Translations under genes and position numbers: made by a program
Origin: Bombella pluederhausensis
Lineage (GTDB): Bacteria > Pseudomonadota > Alphaproteobacteria > Acetobacterales > Acetobacteraceae
Assembly (NCBI RefSeq): GCF_026385525.1
Contig: NZ_JANIDY010000001.1
Coordinates: 620,001-684,000 of the forward strand
Reading direction: 5' to 3'
Length of the DNA: 64,000 bases
Shown: piece after piece, positions 7,214-15,962 of the stretch
Position numbering within the stretch: position 1 is the stretch's first letter
How the letters are laid out: each line of letters opens with the position of its first letter
The notes under the pieces: model-generated
Database searches by the model: none
What the model was told of the DNA's origin: nothing
Seen by the model: only the letters and a program-made list of their open reading frames with translations

Positions 7214-7587
7214 GAACTGCTCATCACTGATGGCCCCAGTGCGGAGGGAGGGGACGCCGTACTACTTCAGCCATTTATCCACGGTTCCCGCCCCTGAGTT
7301 ATGAGGACTTTTCCGCATGGATTAATGAACAATTCGGCGCTCTCCATCCTAAAGCCTTAAATATCTATCTCAAGCGGCAGGATATGAGAATTCAGGTTGA
7401 GAAGGCCCCAATGGTCCATGACTTCCTTTAAAGAGAACGTCTTCATCATTCTTAAGAAGCTTAATACCTTTCCGCGTAAGGAGGTTAAGGTATGGTGTGA
7501 GGTGGTTCTAGACCGTACTATTCATAAAGCCACCTTGAATGGTTACATAAGAGATAAAGCGAGGCTGAGAGGCATCGCTAAGTCTCT
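7214..7587. other. Junction region with orphan reading-frame fragment
   Basis: At about 7262 the phage frame ends. On the plus strand 7265-7431 is open in one frame without a start codon and encodes about 55 residues (YEDFSAWINEQFGALHP, then LNIYLKRQDMRI) ending at TAA 7429-7431. It looks like the C-terminus of a lost gene; I do not recognise the family. The remaining ~155 bases up to the Res gene show no convincing gene or terminator. Confidence 0.35.
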
Positions 7588-10344
7588 TTACTGGTTTATG
7601 AGAGGCTGTGGAACGACATATTCGTTCATCAAGCCCTCAAAGCTTCTATTTGATGTAATGGCATTATGAGGAATGAGCGCATAGTGCCAAGGCTTCCCTT
7701 CATTTTCTTGAGTATGCTTAGTCGCATAATAACACCAGCGCAGGGCAGTTTTTTGTTTTGCTAAAACTGTGTCACTCTTCATCTCAGATGCCATTTTAGG
7801 TTCACATAGATATTTCGCATCTGTGGTTTCAACGACAAAGTCAGGCTCATAAGCTACGCCGTTTTTATATTCAATTTGGAAGAAGCCCGGTGCTGGCTTC
7901 ATCCAGCGTATAACTTTCTCATCATTTTCCAAGATCTGAGCAAACCTTAGCTCCCCATCAACAGAATCAAATTTCTGTAGTGGGTAGCAGCATTTGGTAA
8001 AGCCACTGAATATCATCTTCTTAACATCGCTCTTATTTTCAGGAATTGACTTAAAGTTGCGTGATACTGTACCTTTTTGAATGGTGCAGTTAAAAGGTTT
8101 CAAAATGGTAGAACCACGGCTAACAGTTACCTGATAATCCGTAGGTGTCTCCCAATAATGCTGCATAAGTTGGACAACAATAAAGTCAGTGATTTTGTCT
8201 TGATTGTGAACGAGAACATTTTCGACATCGCTCTCATCTGGGAGATAAGACTTAAAGCGGGCGACAATCTGCCTTGCAAGCTTATTGAGCAATTCTGTAT
8301 GCCCGTCATAATCCACTAGTTCATGGTCGATTAAGCTACGAATGATATAGCTTTCAAGCTTATCCTCCTTATCATACCCTCCGTCACAAGAGAGTAAGCT
8401 GCTTTTGTTGGTACGAAGTTGCTGGATCAATATCTCATGATTAATAGGCTGGAAGTTTAGTTTGTCTAAGCCTTCAAGCTCGAAATCATGAAAACCATAT
8501 GTCACCTCGCGTGAAGGAATAAGAACAATCTTTGGAATGTCAATAGATAACTCAGCAAGATTTTTAGTGACCGTTTCAACAACCTCTTTAACCAAACTAT
8601 TAAAGTTTTCTGGCTCCAAGGCTAATGCGCCTTGTTCAGGTCGAATAATCTCGGATACTTCCTTGATGATTCTTGTTTGAATTTCAGATGTTGATAATTC
8701 GCGTGAACTCCGCAGGCGCTCATACCGTTTTGCAACATCCATTGCTACCTCAGCAACCTTATGATGTTGAGGTGTAATAGGGACGGCTGTTTTTGATGTT
8801 TCTGTTGGCTCGTGATAGTCATACCCGGTTACCGAAGCCCCCGTCAAAGCTATAGATGCCAAAGACGGAACTGTAATCGCTTGGGGCTTTTCAAAGGGCA
8901 CATCCCTGCCATTTCCAATCTCAATTTTCTTCTTGATAATGGAATTAGAATTATTGGCGCGGTCAATAATATCTTGAAACGTGTCATGAGCGATGATTGT
9001 TAGGCGATCTACAGCATCAACCTCTGTTTTACGCCCATATGGTAAACGCAAGCCTCGACCAATGGTTTGTTCGGTAAGATTTTCAGAAGCCGAAGCACGA
9101 AGTGGGACAATGGTGTATAGGTTCGTTACGTCCCAGCCTTCTTTTAGCTTATTGACATGAATAACAATCTCAGTTGGCTCGTTAGGATCCTCAATAGATA
9201 TGAGACGTTGAATATTTTCGTCCCCTTCCGCCCCAGATTGCTTTGAATGTATCTCGGCAACCTTGCCTTTATAGCGGCCGTCAAAGAAGTTATTTGATTC
9301 TATTAAGTTGCGCAAATTGTGAGCATGGTCGGTGTCTTGGGCAACTACCAGCATGAAGGGCTTAATGATCTTCTTGTTATGCTGGCGAGCATAAACATCA
9401 AGCTCAACCTTCGTAAACTCATGATGGTGAATACCATCTTCCAGCTTAATACGCTCAAGCTGTTCAGGTGAATAGTTTTCAGGTTTGAAATCTTTGCGTA
9501 TCGCAACTGCTGGATCTTTCACATAGCCATCTTCCATAGCCTCGGAGAGAGAATAGTCATAAATGACATTCTTAAAATTAACTGGAGAGGAACCAGTGGT
9601 TTTTGGAGTGGCTGTAAGCTCAATCCCTAGCACTGGCTTCAACTCATTAATGGCCGTTGCGCCCGCTGTGGCGCGGTAGCGGTGCGCCTCATTCATTAGG
9701 ATAACTAGATCTGGGAGATTGGATAGATAATCAAAATAGCTCTCTCCAATGGTCTCATGAAGGCGTTTAATGCGTGGCGTACTTGACTTATTCGCTCCTT
9801 TCTTATTTTCGGTTGCATTAATCTTTGAGATATTGAAGATATTAATAAAGAGCGTTTCGCTATTTTCAAAAAGCCGTCCTTGTATACGGAGATTATTCAC
9901 ATCGAAGCGAACACCCTTGCCGCTCTCATAATCCTCACCCGTGATGATAACCGGTGGATTAGCGCTTATCTCCTGAATCCCTTGGAAAACATATTTAGGG
10001 CTCTTGGGGCTAAAATCCTCTTTGAGCTTTTCATAGATCGTCAGGTTAGGTGCCAGCACAAAGAAATGACGACTACGGCCGGTGAGATAGAGATAGCTGA
10101 TAAAGGCACCCATGAGACGAGTTTTCCCAACGCCTGTTGCCAAAGCAAAGCAGATAGAAGGGAAGTCGCGCTCAAACTCTTCAACGCTTGGGTAGTTCTT
10201 TTTGACAGCTTCAAGATCTCGCTCAAGATCGGTTTCTTTTGAGAACTCAATGCTCTCTAGCACATGGGCCAGTATATCAAGTGAGTTATTTTGTGGGCGG
10301 CGAAGTGATAGGCGGGCGGTAATATTTCTAATAGTACGGTTCAT
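7588..10344 (-). CDS. Type III restriction enzyme Res-like subunit
   Basis: 918 residues, open throughout. N-terminal superfamily 2 helicase: Walker A in ATGVGKTRLMGAF (about residue 70), motif III-like LTATP, motif VI-like GRGLRLPYG. A C-terminal PD-(D/E)XK nuclease-like region is present (YEPDFVVET then YLCEPK, near residue 840). Such proteins translocate on DNA and cut with a methylase partner. The Walker B box reads LMNEAHRYRA, with Asn in place of the first Asp of DEAH, which should impair metal and ATP handling. The gene ends downstream of a broken methylase and a broken SNF2 helicase, so the full-length frame may be a recently silenced survivor. Family call is strong; activity is doubtful. 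Confidence 0.82.
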   Translation of the reverse strand: MNRTIRNITARLSLRRPQNNSLDILAHVLESIEFSKETDLERDLEAVKKNYPSVEEFERDFPSICFALATGVGKTRLMGAFISYLYLTGRSRHFFVLAPNLTIYEKLKEDFSPKSPKYVFQGIQEISANPPVIITGEDYESGKGVRFDVNNLRIQGRLFENSETLFINIFNISKINATENKKGANKSSTPRIKRLHETIGESYFDYLSNLPDLVILMNEAHRYRATAGATAINELKPVLGIELTATPKTTGSSPVNFKNVIYDYSLSEAMEDGYVKDPAVAIRKDFKPENYSPEQLERIKLEDGIHHHEFTKVELDVYARQHNKKIIKPFMLVVAQDTDHAHNLRNLIESNNFFDGRYKGKVAEIHSKQSGAEGDENIQRLISIEDPNEPTEIVIHVNKLKEGWDVTNLYTIVPLRASASENLTEQTIGRGLRLPYGRKTEVDAVDRLTIIAHDTFQDIIDRANNSNSIIKKKIEIGNGRDVPFEKPQAITVPSLASIALTGASVTGYDYHEPTETSKTAVPITPQHHKVAEVAMDVAKRYERLRSSRELSTSEIQTRIIKEVSEIIRPEQGALALEPENFNSLVKEVVETVTKNLAELSIDIPKIVLIPSREVTYGFHDFELEGLDKLNFQPINHEILIQQLRTNKSSLLSCDGGYDKEDKLESYIIRSLIDHELVDYDGHTELLNKLARQIVARFKSYLPDESDVENVLVHNQDKITDFIVVQLMQHYWETPTDYQVTVSRGSTILKPFNCTIQKGTVSRNFKSIPENKSDVKKMIFSGFTKCCYPLQKFDSVDGELRFAQILENDEKVIRWMKPAPGFFQIEYKNGVAYEPDFVVETTDAKYLCEPKMASEMKSDTVLAKQKTALRWCYYATKHTQENEGKPWHYALIPHNAITSNRSFEGLMNEYVVPQPLINQ

Positions 10345-10346
10345 GA

Positions 10347-11082
10347 TTAATCCTCCTCACCATTGAGACTAAATAAATCTAATTGTGGTGGATTGCTTGT
10401 TTTGACTGGATTTAAATTGGTCACATTTAGGCTGTAATCGTCTTTGCCCCATTCACATTTTTTCAAAACAGCCTGCGGTATCTTTTTAAGCGTTATATTG
10501 TCAAAAGCATCGGGATTGGCATTGTAAGCCTTACAACAGATCAGAAGTGTCTGGTTAGGACCGACTTCTTCGCTAATAGCGCGCAAATGATCATGAGTAA
10601 GGCTGTTTGTTGTCACATAGATATAGTCGCTTTCTGTGGACTGCCCATGCATCCAATAATAGTTCTCATTAGGTGCATAGGTGAAACCCATATGTTTGCA
10701 CATGGCTTCAGACAGCATAGAAGCATTGTATTCTTTGCTGATAACCCATTGTCCCCATTTGTCCTTTTCAAGCATGGATGGAGCCAATCGATAATAGCGA
10801 AAACCGCCGCCGCCCTGCCAGCCAACATCCTTAGAGACGCCAGTTTGGTCGGTCCCATCAACAATACGCTGTAGCCTTGGAATAATACTGAGTGTGACAA
10901 TGTTCTCCAAGCTCAACCATGATCCACCGACGCCCCATTTTGTGAGCGACCGCACCTGTTGAACCTGATCCCGCAAATGAATCTAAAACAATATCTCCAG
11001 GCTCTGTACTCATCCTAATAATTCTTTTAAGCAGAGCTTCTGGTTTCTTGCTATTAGGGAAAAGCACACCACCTTCTTGTTG
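10347..11082 (-). pseudogene. DNA methyltransferase (Mod-like), N-terminus deleted and frameshifted
   Basis: The remnant starts in the middle of the family at [12 protein letters not shown] and keeps the AdoMet motif ([20 protein letters not shown]). Near 10888 the frame shifts: removing one base (the C on the plus strand) joins GEHCHT to [11 protein letters not shown], restoring the normal family reading, and the second frame runs to a stop at 10347. The catalytic DPPY-type motif and recognition region are absent because the N-terminal part was lost in a deletion fusing it to the SNF2 helicase remnant upstream. It ends two bases before the Res start. An inactive methylase beside a full-length Res supports loss of restriction activity. 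Confidence 0.8.
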
Positions 11083-11860
11083 AACCTGTCGGCGCAGCGT
11101 TCTGTTGCATATTTTTGAAAGACGGTGTCGTAAAATATCTAGATTATTTGCAGATGTTTGCCGTCCCACATACTGTCCCTTAAAGGAATCTATACTTCCG
11201 AAAAAGTGGGGATCAATCAGCGATATCAAGCTATATCATTCAAGCAGTGAATTTTGTAATGGCGTTGCCGAGAGTAGGACTTTCTTACGACCATCTAGGG
11301 CTTTTTGAGGTCGCTTGGCAATTTTTGCGCCGTCTTTTTCCAGATATTACGAAGCTTATGGTCTTCTTCAAAGACAACTAAGTCCCATTTTATATTTTTT
11401 ACATCCACATGTTTGCGAGAGGCAAATTTATATGAGCAAATAATGACACGATCCTCTTTTTGATCGAAAGGCTTCAATACGCCTATCTTTTTATCCGATA
11501 AGTAAGATGCGCTTTCAATGATATAAGATGGAATATTAAACTTCTCTAAAAGCTCTTGAGACTATTGATTATGCAACATGGCTGGAACAATAAGGATGAT
11601 CTTACGTTGCCGCTCTGCCTATTTCTGGGCAATGATGAGACTAGCTTCAATCGTCTTACCAAGACCGACTTCATCAGCCAGTAAGACGCCTTAAAGAGCG
11701 GTGATCTGAGAGAAAATAACGCCGCCTCAACTTGGTGAGGGTTTATATCGACCTTAGATTAGGCAGATGATTTTGAGAGGGTATGTTCTGTTGAAGCTGC
11801 AATGGTTAAAGCATGTGCCAGATAGACTGTTTGTTGCTGCGTATATTCGGTCACTTTCAT
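11083..11860 (-). pseudogene. SNF2-family helicase remnant
   Basis: Starting at ATG 11860 (AAGGAAT upstream), parts of an SNF2 ATPase can be read in changing frames: LLADEVGLGKTIEASLIIAQ (motif I), VIICSYKFASRK, WDLVVFEEDHKLRN (motif II, normally DEAH-RLRN), LLSATPLQNSLLE, and [18 protein letters not shown] up to [10 protein letters not shown]. In-frame stops include two TAG codons where relatives usually have Trp and a TGA in ...LLE-stop-YSLIS. The remnant then runs directly into methylase sequence near 11083, so the C-terminal helicase half is deleted. SNF2 helicase, methylase and Res genes in this order are a known type III-like arrangement. Confidence 0.8.
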
Positions 11861-11954
11861 CATTCCTTTTGCTTTTTTAATTAAGATTTATCGCCACGCC
11901 TTATAGGCCACCCCTTGAAGTTAGATTATGGCGCACTGAATTTCAATTGAAAAT

Positions 11955-12255
11955 TAAATATTGTAAACCTCAAGGGCAGGGGACGTGATGCCCGCCATGA
12001 GGTGTGGAAGGCAGCCAAATTGCTCAGAGCGATTGAATCGGTCTTTTCCACGATCTATGGGCCTTTGAAACGCCCCCGGCTGGACTGATTAGGGACATGG
12101 AAGTAGCGGCCCCGTGTGGGCAGGATGTAATGGCTGATCTCCCACCATGTATCTCGCCAGACCCGCCTGTCAGAACGCAGCATGACAAGCCTGCGGTCGG
12201 CCTCATCACGTATCAACGAAGGCTGCTTTATAGCGGGACGCTGGGCCATGGTCAC
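11955..12255 (-). pseudogene. Portal (head-tail connector) remnant
   Basis: Begins MTMAQRPAIKQPSLIRDEAD at ATG 12255 and continues RRVWRDTWWEISHYILPTRG, the N-terminal pattern of T7/BPP-1-like portal proteins (R..W...W..I..Y..P..GR). A stop follows GRFKG, then other frames give DSIALSNLAA and LMAGITSPA, which are adjacent in intact portals. After about 11955 no portal sequence remains, although the intact protein has several hundred residues more. The truncation lies at the edge of the restriction-modification segment, suggesting that insertion or deletion removed the rest. Confidence 0.7.
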
Positions 12256-12469
12256 AGCCTCCGAGTAGCGTTTTCGGTGCGCTGTTGTTCGTCTGGGTCA
12301 GGCCCTGCGAGCCGGTCAGCAGGGTAGAGCCGAAGCCGCCCGCCAGCTTGCAGTATTTGTGGCCTGTTGCGCTTGTTGTTTCCCGGCCTGCGTAATCTGA
12401 GCAGCAGGGGACGGAGTAGGGAGGGGATTGGAAAGATGAGGCGTTGATGTGCACATAATGCGCCACCAT
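12206..12469 (-). CDS. Small phage protein upstream of the portal
   Basis: 87 residues from ATG 12469. The segment KLAGGFGSTLLTGSQGL, then KTLLGG, matches the G.STLLTG..G....KTLLG pattern of small proteins commonly encoded just before podoviral head-tail connectors; their exact function is not established. The C-terminus overlaps the portal start by 50 bases, which is long and suggests that a frameshift has extended the reading frame; the natural end is probably near TLLGG. The start codon is inside a weak hairpin directly after leader element copy C. Confidence 0.6.
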   Translation of the reverse strand: MVAHYVHINASSFQSPPYSVPCCSDYAGRETTSATGHKYCKLAGGFGSTLLTGSQGLTQTNNSAPKTLLGGCDHGPASRYKAAFVDT

Positions 12470-12475
12470 CGTGAT

Positions 12476-12501
12476 GTCTGTAATTTTTGGTGTATCTTTT
12501 A
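12476..12501 (-). repeat. Phage leader element, copy C
   Basis: Minus strand TAAAAGATA-CACCAAAAATTACAGAC, diverged from copies A and B but with the same order of blocks. It ends six bases before the start codon of the small pre-portal gene. A short imperfect hairpin (CATCA-CGA-TGGTG) covers that start codon. Confidence 0.45.
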
Positions 12502-12725
12502 GGGAGGCAGCGGGTAATTGTTATGGGCCTGTTAGTTGCGGTAAGGCAAGGTATGAAAATTTAGTTAGGTTATTTTTGTGATATGAAATTTAAATGCATA
12601 TGAATATCTGTAGAGATGTATTTTTTAATTTCCAGCATATGCATATATAGCCAACTACCGTACATCCCGGATACTTTGAAAACTATATTTGGTATCCGGG
12701 GGTGAATGTTCATTAGAGTATATTT
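12502..12725. other. Intergenic region with inverted repeat
   Basis: No gene is apparent. CCCGGATAC (12666-12674) pairs with GTATCCGGG (12692-12700) around a 17-base AT-rich loop, downstream of the secreted-protein gene on the minus strand. There is no T-run, so terminator function is uncertain. This gap is the boundary between phage remnants and host genes. Confidence 0.45.
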
Positions 12726-14087
12726 CTATTTGGTGCATGCAGGGGATGGTGGGGCATTAAGTTCCAGGGAAATATCTGGTTCCATTCTTCCAAAGAAAAA
12801 ATATTGTATAGGGACATTTTTCATGGCTCGTATGCCAGCTTCATCGTACTTTCCGTCGCAATTGAATTTTCCTTCTTCGACATAGTCACGTTTTGCGTCA
12901 CTATCATCGGGACCTATCATGGCAGCGGTCCATTGTTCTTCTGCCGCGATAGCCTTATCATTATCCATGTCTTGGTTGGCTGCTGTGGCGGAGAAGTTTA
13001 CTTCGTCATTGTAGTGAGCACCATAGCTGACGATGCCCATGCTGGCGTCTATGCTATTCCCGCAGGCGCCGGCAAAGCATAGACCAATCGGTTGGTTGTT
13101 GCCCTGAAAGATGGTGTTGAACTCTCCAAGAGTCATATCTGCAAGAGAGAGAATAGGATGGTTGTCCGAAGTATTGCCGCCTAGAGGGATTGTGCAGTTT
13201 GGTGTGACGTGCAGATTGTATCCTTTAATTGTATCTCCAGCTGCATACGCTGTAACTTCACAATCATCGACCATATAGGTCAGGGTTGTTAGTTTGTCTG
13301 AGCGTTCTCCTATATATTTGGCGGGGCCGGTAATTCGTTCTAGATAGCCGCGGTCTATTTCCAGCATGTCCATCTGGAAGATACGCGTGAGGGCAGGGCC
13401 TTTCCCACTACTGACTAAAGGCTGTGGAAAGCTGATGAAGGAAACATCAGAACGCCGGTTTGCCCTCTCCGTACCGAATGTAATCAGCCCCAGTTTTTGG
13501 AGGTGCGGTATTTCGTCATTTGTAATGACGCCTGTCTTGTCATCACCATAAGCGGCTTGCCATTTCTTGATGGCATTTCGTGTATCATGATCGTAGATCC
13601 CGTCAGCTATAGGGGGAGAGCGGTATAGATAGCCGCCATCAATCAGTTTTTGCTGTAGGGCTGTATGTAGCGCAATTGAACGTGTGATTTCTTGCGTGTA
13701 AGGCTCTCTCAACGAGTGTGACAGGGCAGTGGTCTGTCGCTGACGGACATCAATGTAGCAGGTTTTTTCCTGTTCTGATAACGGAGCTGCTGTAGGGTTT
13801 ACCGGCGGCAAGGCGCAGTCGTGCCGCAAAATAGCATCATTTTCGGCGAGTTGTTTGGCTACGGCCGTATGGTTTTTGGCAGAATCTTGTGCTTCAAGGG
13901 CGTAACGTGCCTGTATATAATGCAGGGCTGCCATCTTGAGAGAAGGGTCAGAACAGGCAGCGACAGACAGAGCACCAGTTTGTTGAAGGTGTGTACATAG
14001 TGTTTCATCTTTATTTTCTGCTATTGCAGCACTGCTCATCATGACGGAAAGAAGAAAGCCTACTGTTAGTCCTGTTGATTTTTTCAT
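12726..14087 (-). CDS. Secreted protein with peptidoglycan-binding-like domain
   Basis: 453 residues with a clear signal peptide (MKKSTGLTVGFLLSVMMSSA, cleavage near AIA). Residues about 30-140 are Cys-containing and helical, reminiscent of LprI-type modules (CSDPSLKMAALHYIQARYAL). Residues about 150-200 look like a PG_binding_1 fold (GGYLYRSPPIADGIYDHDTR, then AIKKWQAAYGDDKTGVI). The C-terminal 250 residues, with several Cys (DDCEV, NCTIP, LCFAGACG, FNCDG), are not recognised. It stands alone between prophage and host genes. A periplasmic, wall-associated role is likely; no catalytic motif is visible. Confidence 0.65.
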   Translation of the reverse strand: MKKSTGLTVGFLLSVMMSSAAIAENKDETLCTHLQQTGALSVAACSDPSLKMAALHYIQARYALEAQDSAKNHTAVAKQLAENDAILRHDCALPPVNPTAAPLSEQEKTCYIDVRQRQTTALSHSLREPYTQEITRSIALHTALQQKLIDGGYLYRSPPIADGIYDHDTRNAIKKWQAAYGDDKTGVITNDEIPHLQKLGLITFGTERANRRSDVSFISFPQPLVSSGKGPALTRIFQMDMLEIDRGYLERITGPAKYIGERSDKLTTLTYMVDDCEVTAYAAGDTIKGYNLHVTPNCTIPLGGNTSDNHPILSLADMTLGEFNTIFQGNNQPIGLCFAGACGNSIDASMGIVSYGAHYNDEVNFSATAANQDMDNDKAIAAEEQWTAAMIGPDDSDAKRDYVEEGKFNCDGKYDEAGIRAMKNVPIQYFFFGRMEPDISLELNAPPSPACTK

Positions 14088-14431
14088 GATGTGTTCCTCT
14101 TAAATGACCGCATAGAGGGATTATGATCTCGTAGAAGGAGATCGGCAAGTAATTGTAGATGGTTATTTCTATTGGGTAATTTGGTTTGTCCTAGAGCTAT
14201 ATCGTTGAAGTAGGATACATACGATATCAGTCTATTCTTTTTGGACTACGGTTTTGTGCAGGAACGATGTGCCTTGAAATTAGTTGGCATAATCATTGAA
14301 TTTTTTTAAAATCTTTACACAAACCTTACTATAGGTATGGGAAAGTACCAGATGGATATCTTGTTATATAAAAACGCTTCCTTAATGCCTGCCAGTCTGT
14401 TTTGATAAGAGCAAATCAGGAGGGAGTTACT
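14088..14431. other. Divergent intergenic region
   Basis: Lies between two divergent genes for secreted proteins and is AT-rich. A loose promoter-like pair (TTTACA with TATAGG downstream, about 14313-14336) points toward the plus-strand gene. No RNA gene or clear repeat is seen. Confidence 0.3.
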
Positions 14432-14785
14432 ATGTCTTTATCATCTACAGTGGCACGCAAATTTCTGCTTGGCGGATTGATCGTAGGAGGGGGGAGCATA
14501 GCTTGTGCAGTTGCGCAGGATGTCGCTCCTCAGGCAGGTTTGAAGAAAATTACAGCTACGTTTTCGGGGTCTGTCAGTCCTGCTGGCGCAATCGAAAACA
14601 ATAAGACAGGCAAGATTATCGGCGAAATCGATCGGACAGGGGTTGTTTATAACAATACCGGAACCATTGTGGGGTCCATTGATGCTAAAGGGATTGTGCA
14701 TGATGCCAAAGGTGTGCCAGTCGCTCAGGTGGACCTGAATAACCGTCTGGCAGGGGTAGCATTCCTTCTGGGGCAGCAGCAGTAA
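14432..14785 (+). CDS. Small secreted repeat protein
   Basis: 117 residues from ATG 14432, preceded by AGGAGG. A signal peptide (core FLLGGLIVGGGSIACAVA) ends near residue 28. The mature part has about three tandem units of 16-17 residues with the pattern G.I.N..G.IIGEID..G.V, seen as AIENNKTGKIIGEIDRTG, then VVYNNTGTIVGSIDAKG, then IVHDAKGVPVAQVDLN. This resembles short beta-repeat proteins with G-hydrophobic-D/N turns. It is alone between a divergent secreted-protein gene and a convergent amidohydrolase gene. I do not know its function; an envelope or surface location is inferred. Confidence 0.65.
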   Translation: MSLSSTVARKFLLGGLIVGGGSIACAVAQDVAPQAGLKKITATFSGSVSPAGAIENNKTGKIIGEIDRTGVVYNNTGTIVGSIDAKGIVHDAKGVPVAQVDLNNRLAGVAFLLGQQQ

Positions 14786-14811
14786 GAAATCTTTTGGATG
14801 ACGTTCTCATT

Positions 14812-15726
14812 CTAGGGGCTGTGAAATGAGTGTGCCAGTTCCGTCAGAATGTTTGTGATATCCTGTTGCACTTTTGAGAAGTGTCGATTGGGCTGTAGCG
14901 TCTGCATATTGAGGTAGCAGGATCGGTTGATCTCTATTTGGAGACTTTGCCGATTCTGCTCCATTTTTCCGTACCTGCCTGTTATATACCCACCAGAATA
15001 AGGGACGTTACGCTGGACGTGGTACCCCTTTTCGGTAAAGAGACGTTCGGTTGTTCTGATAAGTTCGTCAGAACAGGTTTTTCCGTGCCGGTTACCTAAA
15101 ACAATGTCACAGGGCCGTGTTTGCGCAAGTGGTGGCATGGAGTGGATATCTAACAAGATGGTAGAGCCAAACTGCTGGTAGAGCGTTTTTTGCGTTTGTT
15201 GCAGGGCCTCATGATAAGGCTCCCAATATTGGGAAAGGCGGCGGCCTGCTTCTTCAAGGGGAAGGCAATAACGATAGATGCTTTTTCCCGGTGAAATGCA
15301 ACGGGGAATCACTCCATAGCCTGCCTGCACTTTTTTGCTGAATATGAAGTCGTTTCCGATAAGGGGCGGAGAGAACATGCTGGTATCCAGTTCTCGCCAA
15401 TCTCGATTTACATCACAGAAGCTACGTGGAAAGAGCGCCTGAACAAGACTCAGGCCTTTTTCTGGCATGTGTCGAAGGAGTTGATCCGTATAGCGGTCCT
15501 CCATGCGCTCCAGCTCGTCCATGGGTAGGGCAGCGACCTGGAGGAAATCATGCGGATAGTCACGCCCTGAATGCGGTGAGGAGAGCAGAAAAGGCGTCCG
15601 ATTCCGGCATGTGGGGAGATGTATCCCAACAGCGGAGGATGAACGGACAGAACTAGCGCACGGAATTTTTTGTATTTTTTTCACATTAAAGGCTTGCCAC
15701 ATTCCATAGGCTGAGGTAAATACCAT
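14812..15726 (-). CDS. N-formylglutamate amidohydrolase family protein
   Basis: 304 residues. The region from LLSSPHSGRDYPHDFL through ERMEDRYTDQLL, FCDVNRDWRELD, LLDIHSMPP and SLQIEINRSCYL matches the N-formylglutamate amidohydrolase family, which hydrolyses N-formylglutamate to glutamate and formate, the last step of one histidine-degradation route. The conserved HSG and DIHSM motifs are probably metal-binding or catalytic. The N-terminal ~35 residues before the first family motif look poorly conserved, so a later start is possible. No histidine-utilisation genes are nearby, so other N-acyl substrates cannot be excluded. Confidence 0.78.
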   Translation of the reverse strand: MVFTSAYGMWQAFNVKKIQKIPCASSVRSSSAVGIHLPTCRNRTPFLLSSPHSGRDYPHDFLQVAALPMDELERMEDRYTDQLLRHMPEKGLSLVQALFPRSFCDVNRDWRELDTSMFSPPLIGNDFIFSKKVQAGYGVIPRCISPGKSIYRYCLPLEEAGRRLSQYWEPYHEALQQTQKTLYQQFGSTILLDIHSMPPLAQTRPCDIVLGNRHGKTCSDELIRTTERLFTEKGYHVQRNVPYSGGYITGRYGKMEQNRQSLQIEINRSCYLNMQTLQPNRHFSKVQQDITNILTELAHSFHSP

Positions 15727-15740
15727 TTCACACCAGACGG

Positions 15741-15815
15741 GGGCGCATAGCTCAGCGGTAGAGCACTACCTTGACATGGTAGGGGTCACAGGTTCAATCC
15801 CTGTTGCGCCCACCA
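15741..15815 (+). tRNA. tRNA-Val (anticodon GAC)
   Basis: Cloverleaf of 75 bases including an encoded CCA. The acceptor arm GGGCGCA pairs with TGCGCCC, the D arm contains AGCTCAGCGGTAGAGC, the anticodon loop is TTGACAT, and the T arm contains GGTTCAATCC. Confidence 0.93.
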
Positions 15816-15962
15816 CCCCTCTGGTGATTATCTCCTTGAAAAATTCGTTTCAGGCTGGCTTATCCGGGAGCTCTTGTCCTTGGAGCTTGTTCTCCCGATA
15901 TACATCAAAGATGTACGCCATTAATGGTATAGCGTGCCTTTACGTTGAGAAGGAAAAGTCTG

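Noticed and set aside
7397-7669. 90-residue open frame running into the Res gene end
   Set aside because: It overlaps the Res C-terminus, has no ribosome binding site and no recognisable domain; most likely chance.
8077-8319. Open frames on the plus strand within the Res gene
   Set aside because: They lie inside a longer, family-supported gene on the other strand and show no protein similarity or start signals.
12666-12700. Terminator for the secreted-protein gene
   Set aside because: The stem is good, but the loop is long and no T-run follows on the relevant strand.
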